26,921 nt of DNA from JADFUS01 sp964600025 (GCA_964600025.1 CAZRHJ010000027.1:1-26921), one strand, 5' to 3'; positions 6,635 through 15,308 are shown, counted from the first letter of the stretch. Notes: generated from the letters alone by a model not told the origin. Numbers and translations: made by a program.

Positions 6635-6699
6635 AATAATTATTTATATAATTTGTTACCTTTTAGTTTATTGAAATAGTATCATAAGCATAATAAAAA

Positions 6700-6956
6700 A
6701 TGCTGTCAGATAAAAATTAAAAAAAATCATTGTAATGAATTAAGTGATAATATATTACAGTATTTTAATTTATGAGGGGCTTGGAAAACTGATTTTTAAA
6801 ATTTTTATCTTTCAGAAATCTTACAAGCTCCCAATAAACTCGGATCTCTTAGGCTATTTTGCTGATGGTCATAACGTAGCGTACTGGCGTACGTGAGTTA
6901 TGAGCATCGGTGAAATAGACAAGATAGGCGAGTTTCATTTTTAGCGGACAATACTA
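6700..6956 (-). repeat. Interspersed palindromic repeat, copy F (fullest copy, about 257 bp)
   Basis: This copy shows the whole design. The gene-facing end on the minus strand (from 6956) reads TAGTATTGTCCGCTAAAAAT. Next is an imperfect palindrome of about 100 bp bounded by AAACTCG and CGAGTTT (about 6835-6937). After that come an AT-rich body with AAGCTCCC, TTTCAGAAAT and TAATATATTACAG, and the distal end TGTCAGATAAAAA (6703-6715). The two ends are imperfect terminal inverted repeats (TGTCCGCTAAAAA against TGTCAGATAAAAA). No open reading frame fits inside. The TAG at 6956-6954 is in frame with the His-rich gene, 11 codons past its stop, with no other stop in between. Confidence 0.9.
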
Positions 6957-6986
6957 AAAGTAAATGTTTTTGTTTAAGGGTTTGAA

Positions 6987-7322
6987 TTAATACAAAACGG
7001 GAGGGGCTCTTAGCGAGGGATAGCAAACATCAATACTTAGAGATTTGTATTTGCGGATATTTTTTGGTTTAATACTGCAAAGACTAAATATCTCTGAAAG
7101 TGCAAGTATCCCAAATGAAAGTGCGATAATTTGTGCAAAACTCGAAATTAAAGAGAAATCCGCACTGCTGTGAGTGTGATTCGTGTTTTGTTGATAGGGG
7201 TGAGAGTGTACTTTGATTACATTGCCAAATGTGTGGCTGTGTGTAAACAAAGTTGTTTCTCCATAATAAATTATGAAGATTAAAGGCAATAAATATTTTA
7301 ATGTCTTAAATAATTTTCTCAC
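6987..7322 (-). CDS. Small His-rich membrane protein with three HxH motifs
   Basis: The 111-aa protein has two predicted membrane helices (about residues 8-23 and 60-82). The loop between them carries three HxH motifs: H28/H30, H39/H41 and H49/H51, inside THSHTF, VHSHPY and NHTHSS. Such a cluster suggests binding of zinc, copper or another metal on the periplasmic side. The C-terminal tail ends SLRAPPVLY; as I recall, a similar LRAPP ending occurs in small His-rich proteins of other Bacteroidota. No enzyme domain is visible. The start is GTG at 7322, about 25 nt after the expected transcription start; no ATG is better placed. The transcript probably continues through repeat copy F to the terminator at 6601-6634. 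Confidence 0.65.
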   Translation of the reverse strand: MRKLFKTLKYLLPLIFIIYYGETTLFTHSHTFGNVIKVHSHPYQQNTNHTHSSADFSLISSFAQIIALSFGILALSEIFSLCSIKPKNIRKYKSLSIDVCYPSLRAPPVLY

Positions 7323-7353
7323 TTAATTATACTTATTTCTATAATTTCGACTG

Positions 7354-7361
7354 CAAAGTTA
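7354..7361 (-). promoter_or_regulatory. -7 box upstream of the His-rich gene
   Basis: TAACTTTG (7361-7354, minus strand) fits TAnnTTTG and would start transcription near 7347. No clear -33 box is visible at the usual distance. Confidence 0.5.
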
Positions 7362-7393
7362 TAAAAAAAACGATAGCTTGTATGCTTAAAATC

Positions 7394-7421
7394 AAATAAT
7401 CACTATTTATAGTGATTATTT
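7394..7421 (-). terminator. Probable terminator after def
   Basis: AAATAATCACTAT and ATAGTGATTATTT form a perfect 13-bp stem with a 2-nt loop, six bases after the def stop codon. On the minus strand GATTTTAAGC follows, so the T-run is weak, but position and stem strength favour a terminator for the ruvX-def unit. Confidence 0.6.
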
Positions 7422-7426
7422 GTAAC

Positions 7427-7981
7427 TTATTTTACCAACTTCCAAGGATATGAAGATTTAACTTCGCCCTTAGATATACGAGCTAATTTTGATTTTAGTA
7501 GTCGTTTGCGTAAAGGAGAAAGTCTGTCAGTGAAGACCATTCCTTCCAAGTGGTCATATTCGTGTTGGATAACTCTTGCACAAATTCCTTCAAACTCTTC
7601 GTCGTGCTCCACAAAATTCTCATCAAGGTATCTCATTTTTACTTTTGTTGGTCGAGAAACATCTTCGTGAATACCGGGAACGCTCAGACAACCTTCCTCA
7701 AATAATTCTTCTTCACCAAATCTTTCGTAAATTTCTGCATTTATAAATACCTTTTTGAAATCTGCTGCTTCTGGATATTCGTCTTCGGCACCAGTTACAT
7801 CAACTACAAACAAACGGATATTTTTGCCAATCTGCGGAGCAGCAAGTCCAATACCGTCCGAAGCGTACATACTTACAAACATATCGTCGATAAGTTGTGG
7901 CAAATTTTCATAATTTTTGTCTATGTTCTTAGATACTGTTTTTAGTACTTGCGAACCATATACATAAATAGGGTACATCAT
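7427..7981 (-). CDS. def: Peptide deformylase
   Basis: This cytoplasmic metalloenzyme (184 aa) removes the formyl group from the N-terminal Met of new proteins. All three family motifs are present: GIGLAAPQIG (residues 43-52), EGCLSVPG (96-103, metal ligand C98) and QHEYDHLEG (139-147, metal ligands H140 and H144, catalytic E141). The length is normal. Translation may start at either of two adjacent ATGs (7981 or 7978). It follows ruvX by 20 bp on the same strand and is probably co-transcribed with it. Confidence 0.96.
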   Translation of the reverse strand: MMYPIYVYGSQVLKTVSKNIDKNYENLPQLIDDMFVSMYASDGIGLAAPQIGKNIRLFVVDVTGAEDEYPEAADFKKVFINAEIYERFGEEELFEEGCLSVPGIHEDVSRPTKVKMRYLDENFVEHDEEFEGICARVIQHEYDHLEGMVFTDRLSPLRKRLLKSKLARISKGEVKSSYPWKLVK

Positions 7982-8001
7982 ATATTTTTTATTTTTATTT
8001 T

Positions 8002-8427
8002 TTACATTCCAAAACTTTTGCTATCCATATAGCTTTGCAAAATAATAGTGGCACTAACCATATCAACAAGACCTTTGTTGTTGCGTCGTTCACTTTTCTT
8101 TACACCGCCTTCGATTATTGCACGGTTTGCGAGTGTTGATGTGAAACGCTCATCGTAATACACTATATTGTGTGTAGGGAGAGCTTTTTTGAGCTTTTCG
8201 ACAAATGGTTTAATGTATTTGTAGCTTGCCGAAAACTCATTGTTCAAGTTTTTGGGAAGTCCAACCACGATTGTTTCCACTTCGTTTTTGCTTACATAAT
8301 CCACCACAAAAGCCAAGCACTCGTGAGCAGGTACTGTACACATACCGTTTGCAATTATTTGTAAAGGGTCTGTTACTGCCAAACCAACACGCTTAGTTCC
8401 GTAATCGATAGCTAATATTCTTGCCAT
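8002..8427 (-). CDS. ruvX: Holliday-junction resolvase-like protein RuvX/YqgF
   Basis: The 141-aa protein has the RNase H-like fold of the YqgF family. MARILAIDYGTKRVGLAVTD holds the first catalytic Asp (D8), VGLPKNLNN is the central motif and YYDERFTSTLANRAI carries the conserved DER(F/L)(S/T)T. A late Asp lies in GLVDMVSATIIL. Family members take part in 16S rRNA 5' end processing and anti-termination. The gene is upstream of def by 20 bp and divergent from glyQS, a translation-linked setting that fits the rRNA role. Confidence 0.92.
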   Translation of the reverse strand: MARILAIDYGTKRVGLAVTDPLQIIANGMCTVPAHECLAFVVDYVSKNEVETIVVGLPKNLNNEFSASYKYIKPFVEKLKKALPTHNIVYYDERFTSTLANRAIIEGGVKKSERRNNKGLVDMVSATIILQSYMDSKSFGM

Positions 8428-8441
8428 TTTTTATTTTTTTG

Positions 8442-8449
8442 CAAAGGTA
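8442..8449 (-). promoter_or_regulatory. -7 box of the ruvX-def unit
   Basis: TACCTTTG (8449-8442, minus strand) fits TAnnTTTG and sits 14 bp before the ruvX start codon, so the leader would be very short. TTTG at 8467-8464 is closer than the usual 19-21 nt. Confidence 0.45.
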
Positions 8450-8552
8450 ATAAAAAATATTTACAAATCTCTTATGTAGCACTCTCTTGGGCTATATTAT
8501 TTGATTTGATATAAAACTATAAAATTAATGCACAAAATAACTCAAAAATAAC

Positions 8553-8560
8553 TATATTTG
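8553..8560 (+). promoter_or_regulatory. -7 box of glyQS
   Basis: TATATTTG fits TAnnTTTG. It predicts a start near 8567 and a leader of about 88 nt. No good -33 box is visible. The leader contains an imperfect 13-bp direct repeat, GCGTTTGGAATGC at 8573-8585 and GCGTTTAGAGTGC at 8603-8615, of unknown meaning. Confidence 0.45.
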
Positions 8561-8654
8561 CACTTAACTTTGGCGTTTGGAATGCTTTGTAGTGTTTTCT
8601 AAGCGTTTAGAGTGCATTTTACATAAGAATATAATAATATAAAAATATAAGAAA

Positions 8655-10208
8655 ATGACACAAGAGGAACTTTTCAAAAAATTGGTTGCACATAGCAAAG
8701 AATATGGAATTATTTTCCCTTCAAGCGAAATCTATGACGGTTTGGCTGCTGTATATGATTATGGTCAGTTGGGTGTTGAACTTAAAAACAACATCAAAAA
8801 ATACTGGTGGGACGCAATGGTACGTCTTAATGATAATATAGTTGGTATTGATTCTGCTATATTTATGCACCCACGTATTTGGGAGGCTTCTGGTCACGTT
8901 GGAGCATTCAACGACCCTCTAATTGACAACAAAGAAAGTCGCAAACGTTACCGTGCAGACGTTTTGGTTGAAGATTGGATTCAAAAGCAAGAAGACAAAA
9001 TTGCCGCTGAGGTAAAAAAAGGTCTTAAACGTTTTAAAGACAATTTTGATGAAGTACAATTTTTAGCTACAAACCCACGTGTATTGGAAATCAAAGAGCG
9101 TATTGCCTCTGCAAATTCACGTATGGTAAATGCCCTCGAAGAGAATAATTTGGCTGCTTTAAAACAACTTATTGAAGATTTAGAGATTGTTTGTCCTATT
9201 TCTGGTACAAAAAACTGGACAGATGTACGTCAATTTAATCTAATGTTTGAAACCAAAATGGGGTCTTTGGCAGAAGATGCTAACAAAATATATTTACGTC
9301 CTGAAACAGCACAAGGTATTTTTGTAAACTACCTTAATGTTCAAAAAAGTGGACGTATGAAAATCCCATTTGGTATAGCTCAAATTGGAAAGGCTTTCCG
9401 TAATGAGATTGTGGCTCGTCAGTTTATTTTCCGTATGCGTGAGTTTGAACAAATGGAAATGCAATTCTTTGTTCGTCCCGGCGAGGAGATTAAATGGTTT
9501 GAGCATTGGAGAGCATTCCGTATGGCTTGGCACAAGGCTCTTGGTTTTGGTGACGAGAACTATCGTTTCCACGATCACGAAAAACTTGCTCACTATGCAA
9601 ACGCTGCAACTGACGTTGAGTTTAACTTCCCATTTGGATTTAAGGAAGTGGAAGGTATCCACTCTCGTACAAATTTCGATTTAAGCCGTCATCAGGAGTT
9701 TTCAGGCAAAAAAATCCAGTATTTTGATGCAGAAACATCTGAAAGTTATGTGCCTTATGTGGTAGAAACATCTATCGGTGTGGATCGTATGGTTTTGCAA
9801 GTATTATCGGCAGCGTACAAAGAAGAAAAAATTGAAAAAGATGGTAAAGTTGATGAGCGTGTAGTAATGAAATTCCCTGCTGCACTTGCACCTATCAAAA
9901 TTGCTATTCTGCCACTTGTCAAAAAAGACGGTCTTCCAGAATTTGCTCAAAAAATTGTAAATCAAATCAAACTTGATTATACTTATCAATACGACGAAAA
10001 AGATAGTATCGGCAAACGTTACCGCCGTCAAGATGCTATTGGTACACCTCTTTGTATCACTATCGACCACCAATCTTTGGAAGATAACACTGTTACTATC
10101 CGTTTCCGTGATACAATGGAGCAAACTCGTGTTGCAGTTTCTGAGCTTGAACACATATTAGCAAAAGAAGTTTCTATGAAAAACTTACTTGCTAAATTAG
10201 TTAAATAG
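8655..10208 (+). CDS. glyQS: Glycyl-tRNA synthetase (single-chain, dimeric type)
   Basis: This cytoplasmic class II synthetase (517 aa) charges tRNA-Gly. It is the homodimeric form, not the two-subunit glyQ/glyS form. The N-terminal catalytic part includes GIIFPSSEIYDGLAAVYDYG (residues 18-37), the insertion with EDLEIVCPISGTKNW, and YLRPETAQGIFVNY. Motif 2 is FRNEIVARQFIFRMREFEQM (about 248-267) and motif 3 is TSIGVDRM (about 371-378). The anticodon-binding domain starts near LAPIKIAILPL and runs to the C-terminus. The stop codon TAG is also the first three bases of repeat copy G. The gene is divergent from ruvX-def. Confidence 0.96.
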   Translation: MTQEELFKKLVAHSKEYGIIFPSSEIYDGLAAVYDYGQLGVELKNNIKKYWWDAMVRLNDNIVGIDSAIFMHPRIWEASGHVGAFNDPLIDNKESRKRYRADVLVEDWIQKQEDKIAAEVKKGLKRFKDNFDEVQFLATNPRVLEIKERIASANSRMVNALEENNLAALKQLIEDLEIVCPISGTKNWTDVRQFNLMFETKMGSLAEDANKIYLRPETAQGIFVNYLNVQKSGRMKIPFGIAQIGKAFRNEIVARQFIFRMREFEQMEMQFFVRPGEEIKWFEHWRAFRMAWHKALGFGDENYRFHDHEKLAHYANAATDVEFNFPFGFKEVEGIHSRTNFDLSRHQEFSGKKIQYFDAETSESYVPYVVETSIGVDRMVLQVLSAAYKEEKIEKDGKVDERVVMKFPAALAPIKIAILPLVKKDGLPEFAQKIVNQIKLDYTYQYDEKDSIGKRYRRQDAIGTPLCITIDHQSLEDNTVTIRFRDTMEQTRVAVSELEHILAKEVSMKNLLAKLVK

Positions 10209-10302
10209 TACTGTATGCTAAAAACTAAACTCGCCTATATTTAGCCGATACTCTGCTTTACACGTAATGCAAAATATAGGCGAGTTTATCTGACAGCTAT
10301 AT
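10206..10302 (+). repeat. Interspersed palindromic repeat, copy G (short, hairpin)
   Basis: The copy begins TAGTACTGTATGCTAAAAAC exactly at the glyQS stop codon and ends with ATCTGACAGCTATA, the distal end. Between them AAACTCGCCTATATTT (10227-10242) and AAATATAGGCGAGTTT (10272-10287) pair perfectly over 16 bp around a 29-nt loop. It is the compact form of the family with both ends and the outer stem only. It fills the gap between glyQS and dnaG and could act as a terminator or mRNA end, although no long T-run follows. Confidence 0.85.
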
Positions 10303-10326
10303 TAAATAATATTTATTCTCTCGTAA

Positions 10327-12279
10327 ATGATAGACAAATCAGTCATAGACAAAATATACCTCACAGCAAATATTACAGATGTTGTGGGGGATTTTGTTTC
10401 GCTCCGCAAGAAAGGGATGAACTATACTGCGTGTTGTCCTTTTCACGACGAGAAAACCCCTTCGTTTATAGTTTCGCCATCAAAAGGCATATTCAAATGT
10501 TTTGGTTGTGGCAAGGCTGGTAATGCTGTTACATTCGTAATGGAACACGAGTCTTTTTCCTATGTTGAAGCACTAAAATATCTTGGTAAAAAATACGGTA
10601 TCGAAGTGATTGATACCGAAATGAACGAAGAACAAAGAGAGCGTAGCAATGACAGAGAGAGTTTGCTCGCACTTAATACCTATGCTTCAAAATATTTCAT
10701 AGACAAACTTAATAATTCGTCTGAGGGCAGAAATATTGGCAAAAGCTATTTCTATGAGCGTCAATTTACTGACGAAACTATCGAAAAATTTCAGTTGGGA
10801 TTTTCCCCAACTTCTTATGACGCATTTTCACGTAAAGCTGTCGAAGATGGTTACAAAGAGAAATATTTGGTTGATAGCGGACTTACCATAAAACGTGAAA
10901 GTGGTGGATATTATGATAGATTTTGTGGTAGAGTAATTTTTCCTATTCATTCTTTGAGTGGTTCTATAATAGGCTTTGGCGGTAGAATTCTCAACAGCGA
11001 CAAATCCAAAGCAAAATATCTTAACTCCCCAGAGAGTGAGATATACCACAAAAGCAACACTTTGTATGGTATATATTTTGCAAAAAGTGCCATAGTCAAA
11101 GAGAAAAAATGTATTTTGGTGGAGGGATACACAGATGTTATTTCTATGATGCAATCTGGTATCGAAAATGTAGTGGCAAGTTCTGGTACATCATTAACCT
11201 ATGAGCAAATTAAACTTATTGCTCGTTTTTCTACCAACGTTACGGTGATTTATGACGGTGATAGTGCTGGTATAAAAGCATCTTTGCGAGGTATTGATAT
11301 GATACTGAAAGAGGGTTTGAATGTAAGAATAGTTTCTTTGCCAAATGGTGAAGACCCCGACTCGTTTGCCAAAACACACACTGCATTTCAGACCAAAACA
11401 TACATAGACGAGAACGAAGAGGATTTTATTTCTTTCAAAACAAAGCTATTGATGGCAGAAGTTGCAAACGACCCTATGGGTAGAGCGGAGGTTATTACAG
11501 ATATTGTGAAATCAATTTCTGTAATTCCAAACGAAATTCTAAGAGGTCAGTATGCTCGTGTTTGTAGCCAATTAATGGACGAGAAAGAAGAATTAATATC
11601 TCGTGCAGTTGAACGTCAAAATGCTTTGAACAAAGACGGAGAACAAGGTGCAAGATACTACGACTACAAAGTTCAAAAAGATAATTATATAAAACATAAT
11701 TCTGTAAATATTCCTATATCTATTGACGAACAGTGTGAAATAGAATATTTAGAGAAAGAGCTTATATCATATCTTTTGAAATATGGTACACGCAATGTTG
11801 TTGTGCGTAATTCAGAGAATCAAGAAGTTGAAATTAATATTGCAACTGAAATTATTAATGAATTGGAGTTTGATGAACTTAAATTTGAAACAGATGTTTG
11901 CCAGAAAATATTTGATGATTATCTGAAAATCAAAAACGAAGGACTTTATACTGAGGACAGTGTGATAATGAATTCTTATATAAATCACATTGACCCAGAT
12001 GTTTGCAAATTTGTCATAGAGCTAATCTCTCGTGACGAAACTTATAGACAAAGTAAAATTTGGCAGAAATTAGATAGAATCTATACCGAAGAAGATATAA
12101 TAAGTGAGGCAGTGCCAAAAACTATTGCCATATATAAGCTTAAAATGCTTACAAAAATCAAAAAAGAATTGATGGATATTCTCAAAAAAGACAAAAATAA
12201 TTTGGATTTATTGAGACAAGTGAATACAATAAACAACGAAAGACAAAATACTTGTAATAAATATTCAAGAATACTTTAA
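10327..12279 (+). CDS. dnaG: DNA primase
   Basis: DnaG (650 aa) makes RNA primers at the replication fork. The N-terminal CHC2 zinc finger is intact: C37, H40, C58 and C61 within CCPFHDEKTPSF and FKCFGCG. The RNA polymerase core has FGGRIL and KYLNSPES (about 217-237). The Toprim domain has the catalytic Glu in VEGYTD (E266) and the metal-binding YDGDSAG (D310, D312), followed by LPNGEDPDSF. The C-terminal 250 residues are helical and divergent, as usual for the helicase-binding part. priA follows after 10 bp. No clear promoter is visible in the 118 bp upstream, which is filled by repeat copy G, so transcription may continue from glyQS. Confidence 0.95.
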   Translation: MIDKSVIDKIYLTANITDVVGDFVSLRKKGMNYTACCPFHDEKTPSFIVSPSKGIFKCFGCGKAGNAVTFVMEHESFSYVEALKYLGKKYGIEVIDTEMNEEQRERSNDRESLLALNTYASKYFIDKLNNSSEGRNIGKSYFYERQFTDETIEKFQLGFSPTSYDAFSRKAVEDGYKEKYLVDSGLTIKRESGGYYDRFCGRVIFPIHSLSGSIIGFGGRILNSDKSKAKYLNSPESEIYHKSNTLYGIYFAKSAIVKEKKCILVEGYTDVISMMQSGIENVVASSGTSLTYEQIKLIARFSTNVTVIYDGDSAGIKASLRGIDMILKEGLNVRIVSLPNGEDPDSFAKTHTAFQTKTYIDENEEDFISFKTKLLMAEVANDPMGRAEVITDIVKSISVIPNEILRGQYARVCSQLMDEKEELISRAVERQNALNKDGEQGARYYDYKVQKDNYIKHNSVNIPISIDEQCEIEYLEKELISYLLKYGTRNVVVRNSENQEVEINIATEIINELEFDELKFETDVCQKIFDDYLKIKNEGLYTEDSVIMNSYINHIDPDVCKFVIELISRDETYRQSKIWQKLDRIYTEEDIISEAVPKTIAIYKLKMLTKIKKELMDILKKDKNNLDLLRQVNTINNERQNTCNKYSRIL

Positions 12280-12289
12280 ACCCTGTGTT

Positions 12290-14509
12290 ATGTACGTTAC
12301 AGTTATTCTTCCGCTTAATCTTGATAGAGTATTGACTTACTCTGTTGGGGAGTCTATGTGTGAGGATATTGGACTTGGCAAAAGAGTAATTGTCCCAGTT
12401 GGTAAATCAAAACTTTATACAGCAATCATCATTGATATTTTGACGAGTGTTCCAGATAGCAAAATTACTTACAAAGATATTGTTTCGGTTGTAGATACTA
12501 TTCCTATAATCCCTTCGCAGCAACTTCGTTTTTGGACTTGGATAGCCTCATACTATATGTGTTCGCTTGGTGATGTTATGCGTTCTTTCTTGCCAAAAGA
12601 ATTTAGAATAAAAGGTGAAAATGTAAACGACACGATTAGTCTTGAAAAATCTCGAGAGGTTGAAACCTACAAAATTGTAAGTGCGAATAGTGTTACCTCT
12701 ACTCAATTATCTGAGCTTTCTCGTAGTCCTAAACAATTTGCTTTATATAACGATATTCTGAATTTTTCAAAACATTCAGAACTTGAACTAACATACCTTA
12801 GCCAGATAGGATATTCTGCTGCTATTGTACGTGAACTTTTACGCAAGGGTTTTATCGAAATTGCCCAAAAACAGCGTATCTCTACAAATACAAATCAAAA
12901 TACTTGTTTAGAGGTATTACCTCCTCCTGCTCAATACGATATGGATATAGCTGGCCAAATGCTTTCAAATAGCGTTACGCTACTGTATTCTACAAATGGA
13001 GATTTTGCAAATTTGTTTGGTGCAATTTTTCAAAAACTTTCCAAAGGGGAGAATGTTTTGGTAATGTGTGTAGATGTTTTTGCAGTAAAACGTTTTGTGA
13101 AGTCTATTAGTGCTTTTTGGGGAAATAATTGTTTGGAATATCATAGCGAAATGAGTGATAAACAGCGATTTGAGGTCTATAAAACAGCTTCTTCGTGTAA
13201 GTCTACACTTTTTGTTGGTACAAAAATTTCTTTGACACTGCCTTTTGATTTACTTGGAATGATAGTGGTTTTGTCCGAACACGATAGAGCCTACAAATCT
13301 GATACTACACCACGAATTGTAGCCAGAGATTGTGCCACAGTACTTGGCAAAATATATGGAGCAAATGTTGTTTTGCAGAGTGATTGTCCAAGTATCGAAA
13401 CCTACTACAATACACGTATAGGAAAATATACGCTTATAGACCAAAAAGCTCATAGAGCTATGCCCAAAATATCTATAATTAATAAATTTGATATTGCACG
13501 AGGAGAGAAAACATATAAGTATCATAGTTCGGACGATAGGTTTTTTAGTAATTATTTGATTGAAAAAATCAAACAAAACACCTCTGAGCACAAACAAACT
13601 TTACTATTCAAAAACCAGTTGGGATACTCACGTTTTGTAATTTGCCGCCATTGTGGTAATGTACCAACTTGTGTTAATTGTAACACCTCTTTACTATACA
13701 ATAAATCCAAAAACCAACTATTCTGTCCAATTTGTTCGTATGTAGAGCCTATCACAGATATTTGTCCTCGTTGCGAGATGAAAGAATTAGATTTTAAGGG
13801 TTTTGGAACAGAAAATATTGAGGATAAAGTTTTGCAGTATAGCCAAAATTCCCGTACTCTAAGGTTTGATAGAGAGAGTTTGAAAAACAAAACATTGGTT
13901 CGAAATGCTATCCAAAGTATCGAATCAAATGAGATTGATGTTGTAATAGGGACTTCTCTTATGCTTAATTCGTTTGATTGCTCAAATGTTGCAACTTCTG
14001 CTATTGTTGATGCTGACGCTATTATCAATAGTACTGATTTTAGGGCTGAGGAGAGGCTTTTTCAACTCTGCGAATCACTTTATAACTCGTCAAAAGAACT
14101 AATAATTCAAAGCTATAAAACTGATATTCAAATCTTGAAATATATTGCCAGTAGAGATTATTTGCAAATGTTTGAAACGGAATTGGAAAATCGTAGAATT
14201 TTTGCCTATCCGCCATTTGTCAAGCTTGTTAATATCTCCATTCGCCACAAAGACAAACTTAGTGTTGATACAACTGCAAATGTGTTTGTAGAGAGGATTA
14301 TTAAACATATTCCCAAAGATAGAATTAATCTATCTGTGCCGTTTGTGGATAAAATCAAAAATGAATATATTGTAAGTTTGCAAGTAAAAATATTTGGAGA
14401 TGATAATATTAATATGTTTAAATATTATATCAAACAAAACATAGAATTTTTCAAAAATTCAAAATATTTTAATAACTATAAATTTTTGGTAGATGTTGAT
14501 GCTAAATAA
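12290..14509 (+). CDS. priA: PriA-type primosomal protein with degenerate helicase motifs
   Basis: PriA normally restarts stalled replication forks as a 3'-5' helicase and DnaB loader. This 739-aa protein has the family layout. The N-terminal 3'-DNA-binding domain has VILPLNLDRVLTYSV. All eight zinc ligands are present (C452, C455, C461, C464, C479, C482, C492, C495), followed by FGTENIEDKV, then the C-terminal domain with FAYPPFVKLVNI. The motor motifs are changed: where the P-loop GVTxSGKTE is expected there is STNGDFANL (residues 234-242), DEEH has become LSEH (328-331), GTxTPSIE is QSDCPSIE (363-370), and the AGRAGR motif is absent (CESLYNSSKE, 594-603). The frame is unbroken. The protein should bind forks but not hydrolyse ATP. 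It lies between dnaG and a CPBP gene, 10 bp after dnaG. Confidence 0.88.
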   Translation: MYVTVILPLNLDRVLTYSVGESMCEDIGLGKRVIVPVGKSKLYTAIIIDILTSVPDSKITYKDIVSVVDTIPIIPSQQLRFWTWIASYYMCSLGDVMRSFLPKEFRIKGENVNDTISLEKSREVETYKIVSANSVTSTQLSELSRSPKQFALYNDILNFSKHSELELTYLSQIGYSAAIVRELLRKGFIEIAQKQRISTNTNQNTCLEVLPPPAQYDMDIAGQMLSNSVTLLYSTNGDFANLFGAIFQKLSKGENVLVMCVDVFAVKRFVKSISAFWGNNCLEYHSEMSDKQRFEVYKTASSCKSTLFVGTKISLTLPFDLLGMIVVLSEHDRAYKSDTTPRIVARDCATVLGKIYGANVVLQSDCPSIETYYNTRIGKYTLIDQKAHRAMPKISIINKFDIARGEKTYKYHSSDDRFFSNYLIEKIKQNTSEHKQTLLFKNQLGYSRFVICRHCGNVPTCVNCNTSLLYNKSKNQLFCPICSYVEPITDICPRCEMKELDFKGFGTENIEDKVLQYSQNSRTLRFDRESLKNKTLVRNAIQSIESNEIDVVIGTSLMLNSFDCSNVATSAIVDADAIINSTDFRAEERLFQLCESLYNSSKELIIQSYKTDIQILKYIASRDYLQMFETELENRRIFAYPPFVKLVNISIRHKDKLSVDTTANVFVERIIKHIPKDRINLSVPFVDKIKNEYIVSLQVKIFGDDNINMFKYYIKQNIEFFKNSKYFNNYKFLVDVDAK

Positions 14510-15308
14510 TAATTCAAATAAATTTTTGACTACAAAGAACGCTTTTAAAGCTATCTTTGTATTCTTCTGTCTTAATTTTCTGTTTGCTGCTCCAATAGTT
14601 TTTTTATCTGGTGCTTATTTAGATATAGAACTTGGTAATATTGCATTCCTATTGGCTTCGGTAGTAAATATGATATTTATTTATTATCTTTATAGACTCA
14701 AAAAAAATAGTCCGAATAGTGATTTTAAAATTAAACTTAATAGATTTTCGCTTTTAAATTTTGGATTAGGTTTGTTGGGTGTGTTTTTTCTATCTGTGGT
14801 TACTGAACCATATCTTAGAATACTTCCTCAGAGCGAAATTCAGAAATATATTCAGATGTTTGCATCTACAAACGTTTATGTTGGTTTTGTAACATCTGTT
14901 GTGTTAGCACCAATTCTCGAAGAATATATTTTTAGAGCTTATATTTTTCGTGGTTTACTAAATAATTATAGCCCAATGAAAGCCGTGTTAGTTACCTCAT
15001 TCTTATTTGGTTTGGTGCATTTTTCGGTAGTGCAATCGCCAGTTACTTTTTTGTATTCAATTTTGTGGTGCATAGTCTATATGGCGAGCAAATTTTCGCT
15101 TTCGACTGTTATTGTTCTACACGCTACAAACAATCTAATCTCGTTTGTAAGTCTTAGGAACTTAGAAGATGGAGAATTGGGGTTAATGGATATTTTTGAC
15201 AAAAATATTTCTATGTATTGGGGTATTTATGCTTGTTGTGTTGTATTAGTAGTACTTTTGGTATATAAAGCATATAGATATTCATTGAAAATCAATGATT
15301 TAAACTGA
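14493..15308 (+). CDS. CPBP family intramembrane metalloprotease
   Basis: The 271-aa protein is an integral membrane protein with about seven predicted helices. It carries the CPBP (Rce1-like, Abi) motifs: EEYIFR with E143, E144 and R148; FGLVH with H176; and HATNN with H210 and N214. These residues form the metal site of this protease family. Substrates are not known here; relatives process prenylated proteins, peptides or membrane factors. The gene overlaps the end of priA by 17 bp, so it is translated from the same transcript; the ATG at 14499 is an equally good start. No repeat or hairpin follows it, and a new promoter lies 50 bp downstream. Confidence 0.82.
   Translation: MLMLNNNSNKFLTTKNAFKAIFVFFCLNFLFAAPIVFLSGAYLDIELGNIAFLLASVVNMIFIYYLYRLKKNSPNSDFKIKLNRFSLLNFGLGLLGVFFLSVVTEPYLRILPQSEIQKYIQMFASTNVYVGFVTSVVLAPILEEYIFRAYIFRGLLNNYSPMKAVLVTSFLFGLVHFSVVQSPVTFLYSILWCIVYMASKFSLSTVIVLHATNNLISFVSLRNLEDGELGLMDIFDKNISMYWGIYACCVVLVVLLVYKAYRYSLKINDLN

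Noticed and set aside
8567..8654. T-box riboswitch in the glyQS leader
   Set aside because: The leader is only about 88 nt, shows no T-box sequence or antiterminator/terminator pair, and such elements are not expected in this phylum.
10206..10302. Copy G as an ordinary intrinsic terminator only
   Set aside because: It has the stem, but both ends match the dispersed family and no T-run follows, so it is listed as a repeat that might also act in termination.
12290..14509. PriA motif loss due to a frameshift
   Set aside because: The frame is open throughout. The flanking family features on both sides of each motif are in the same frame, so local frameshifts cannot explain the changes.
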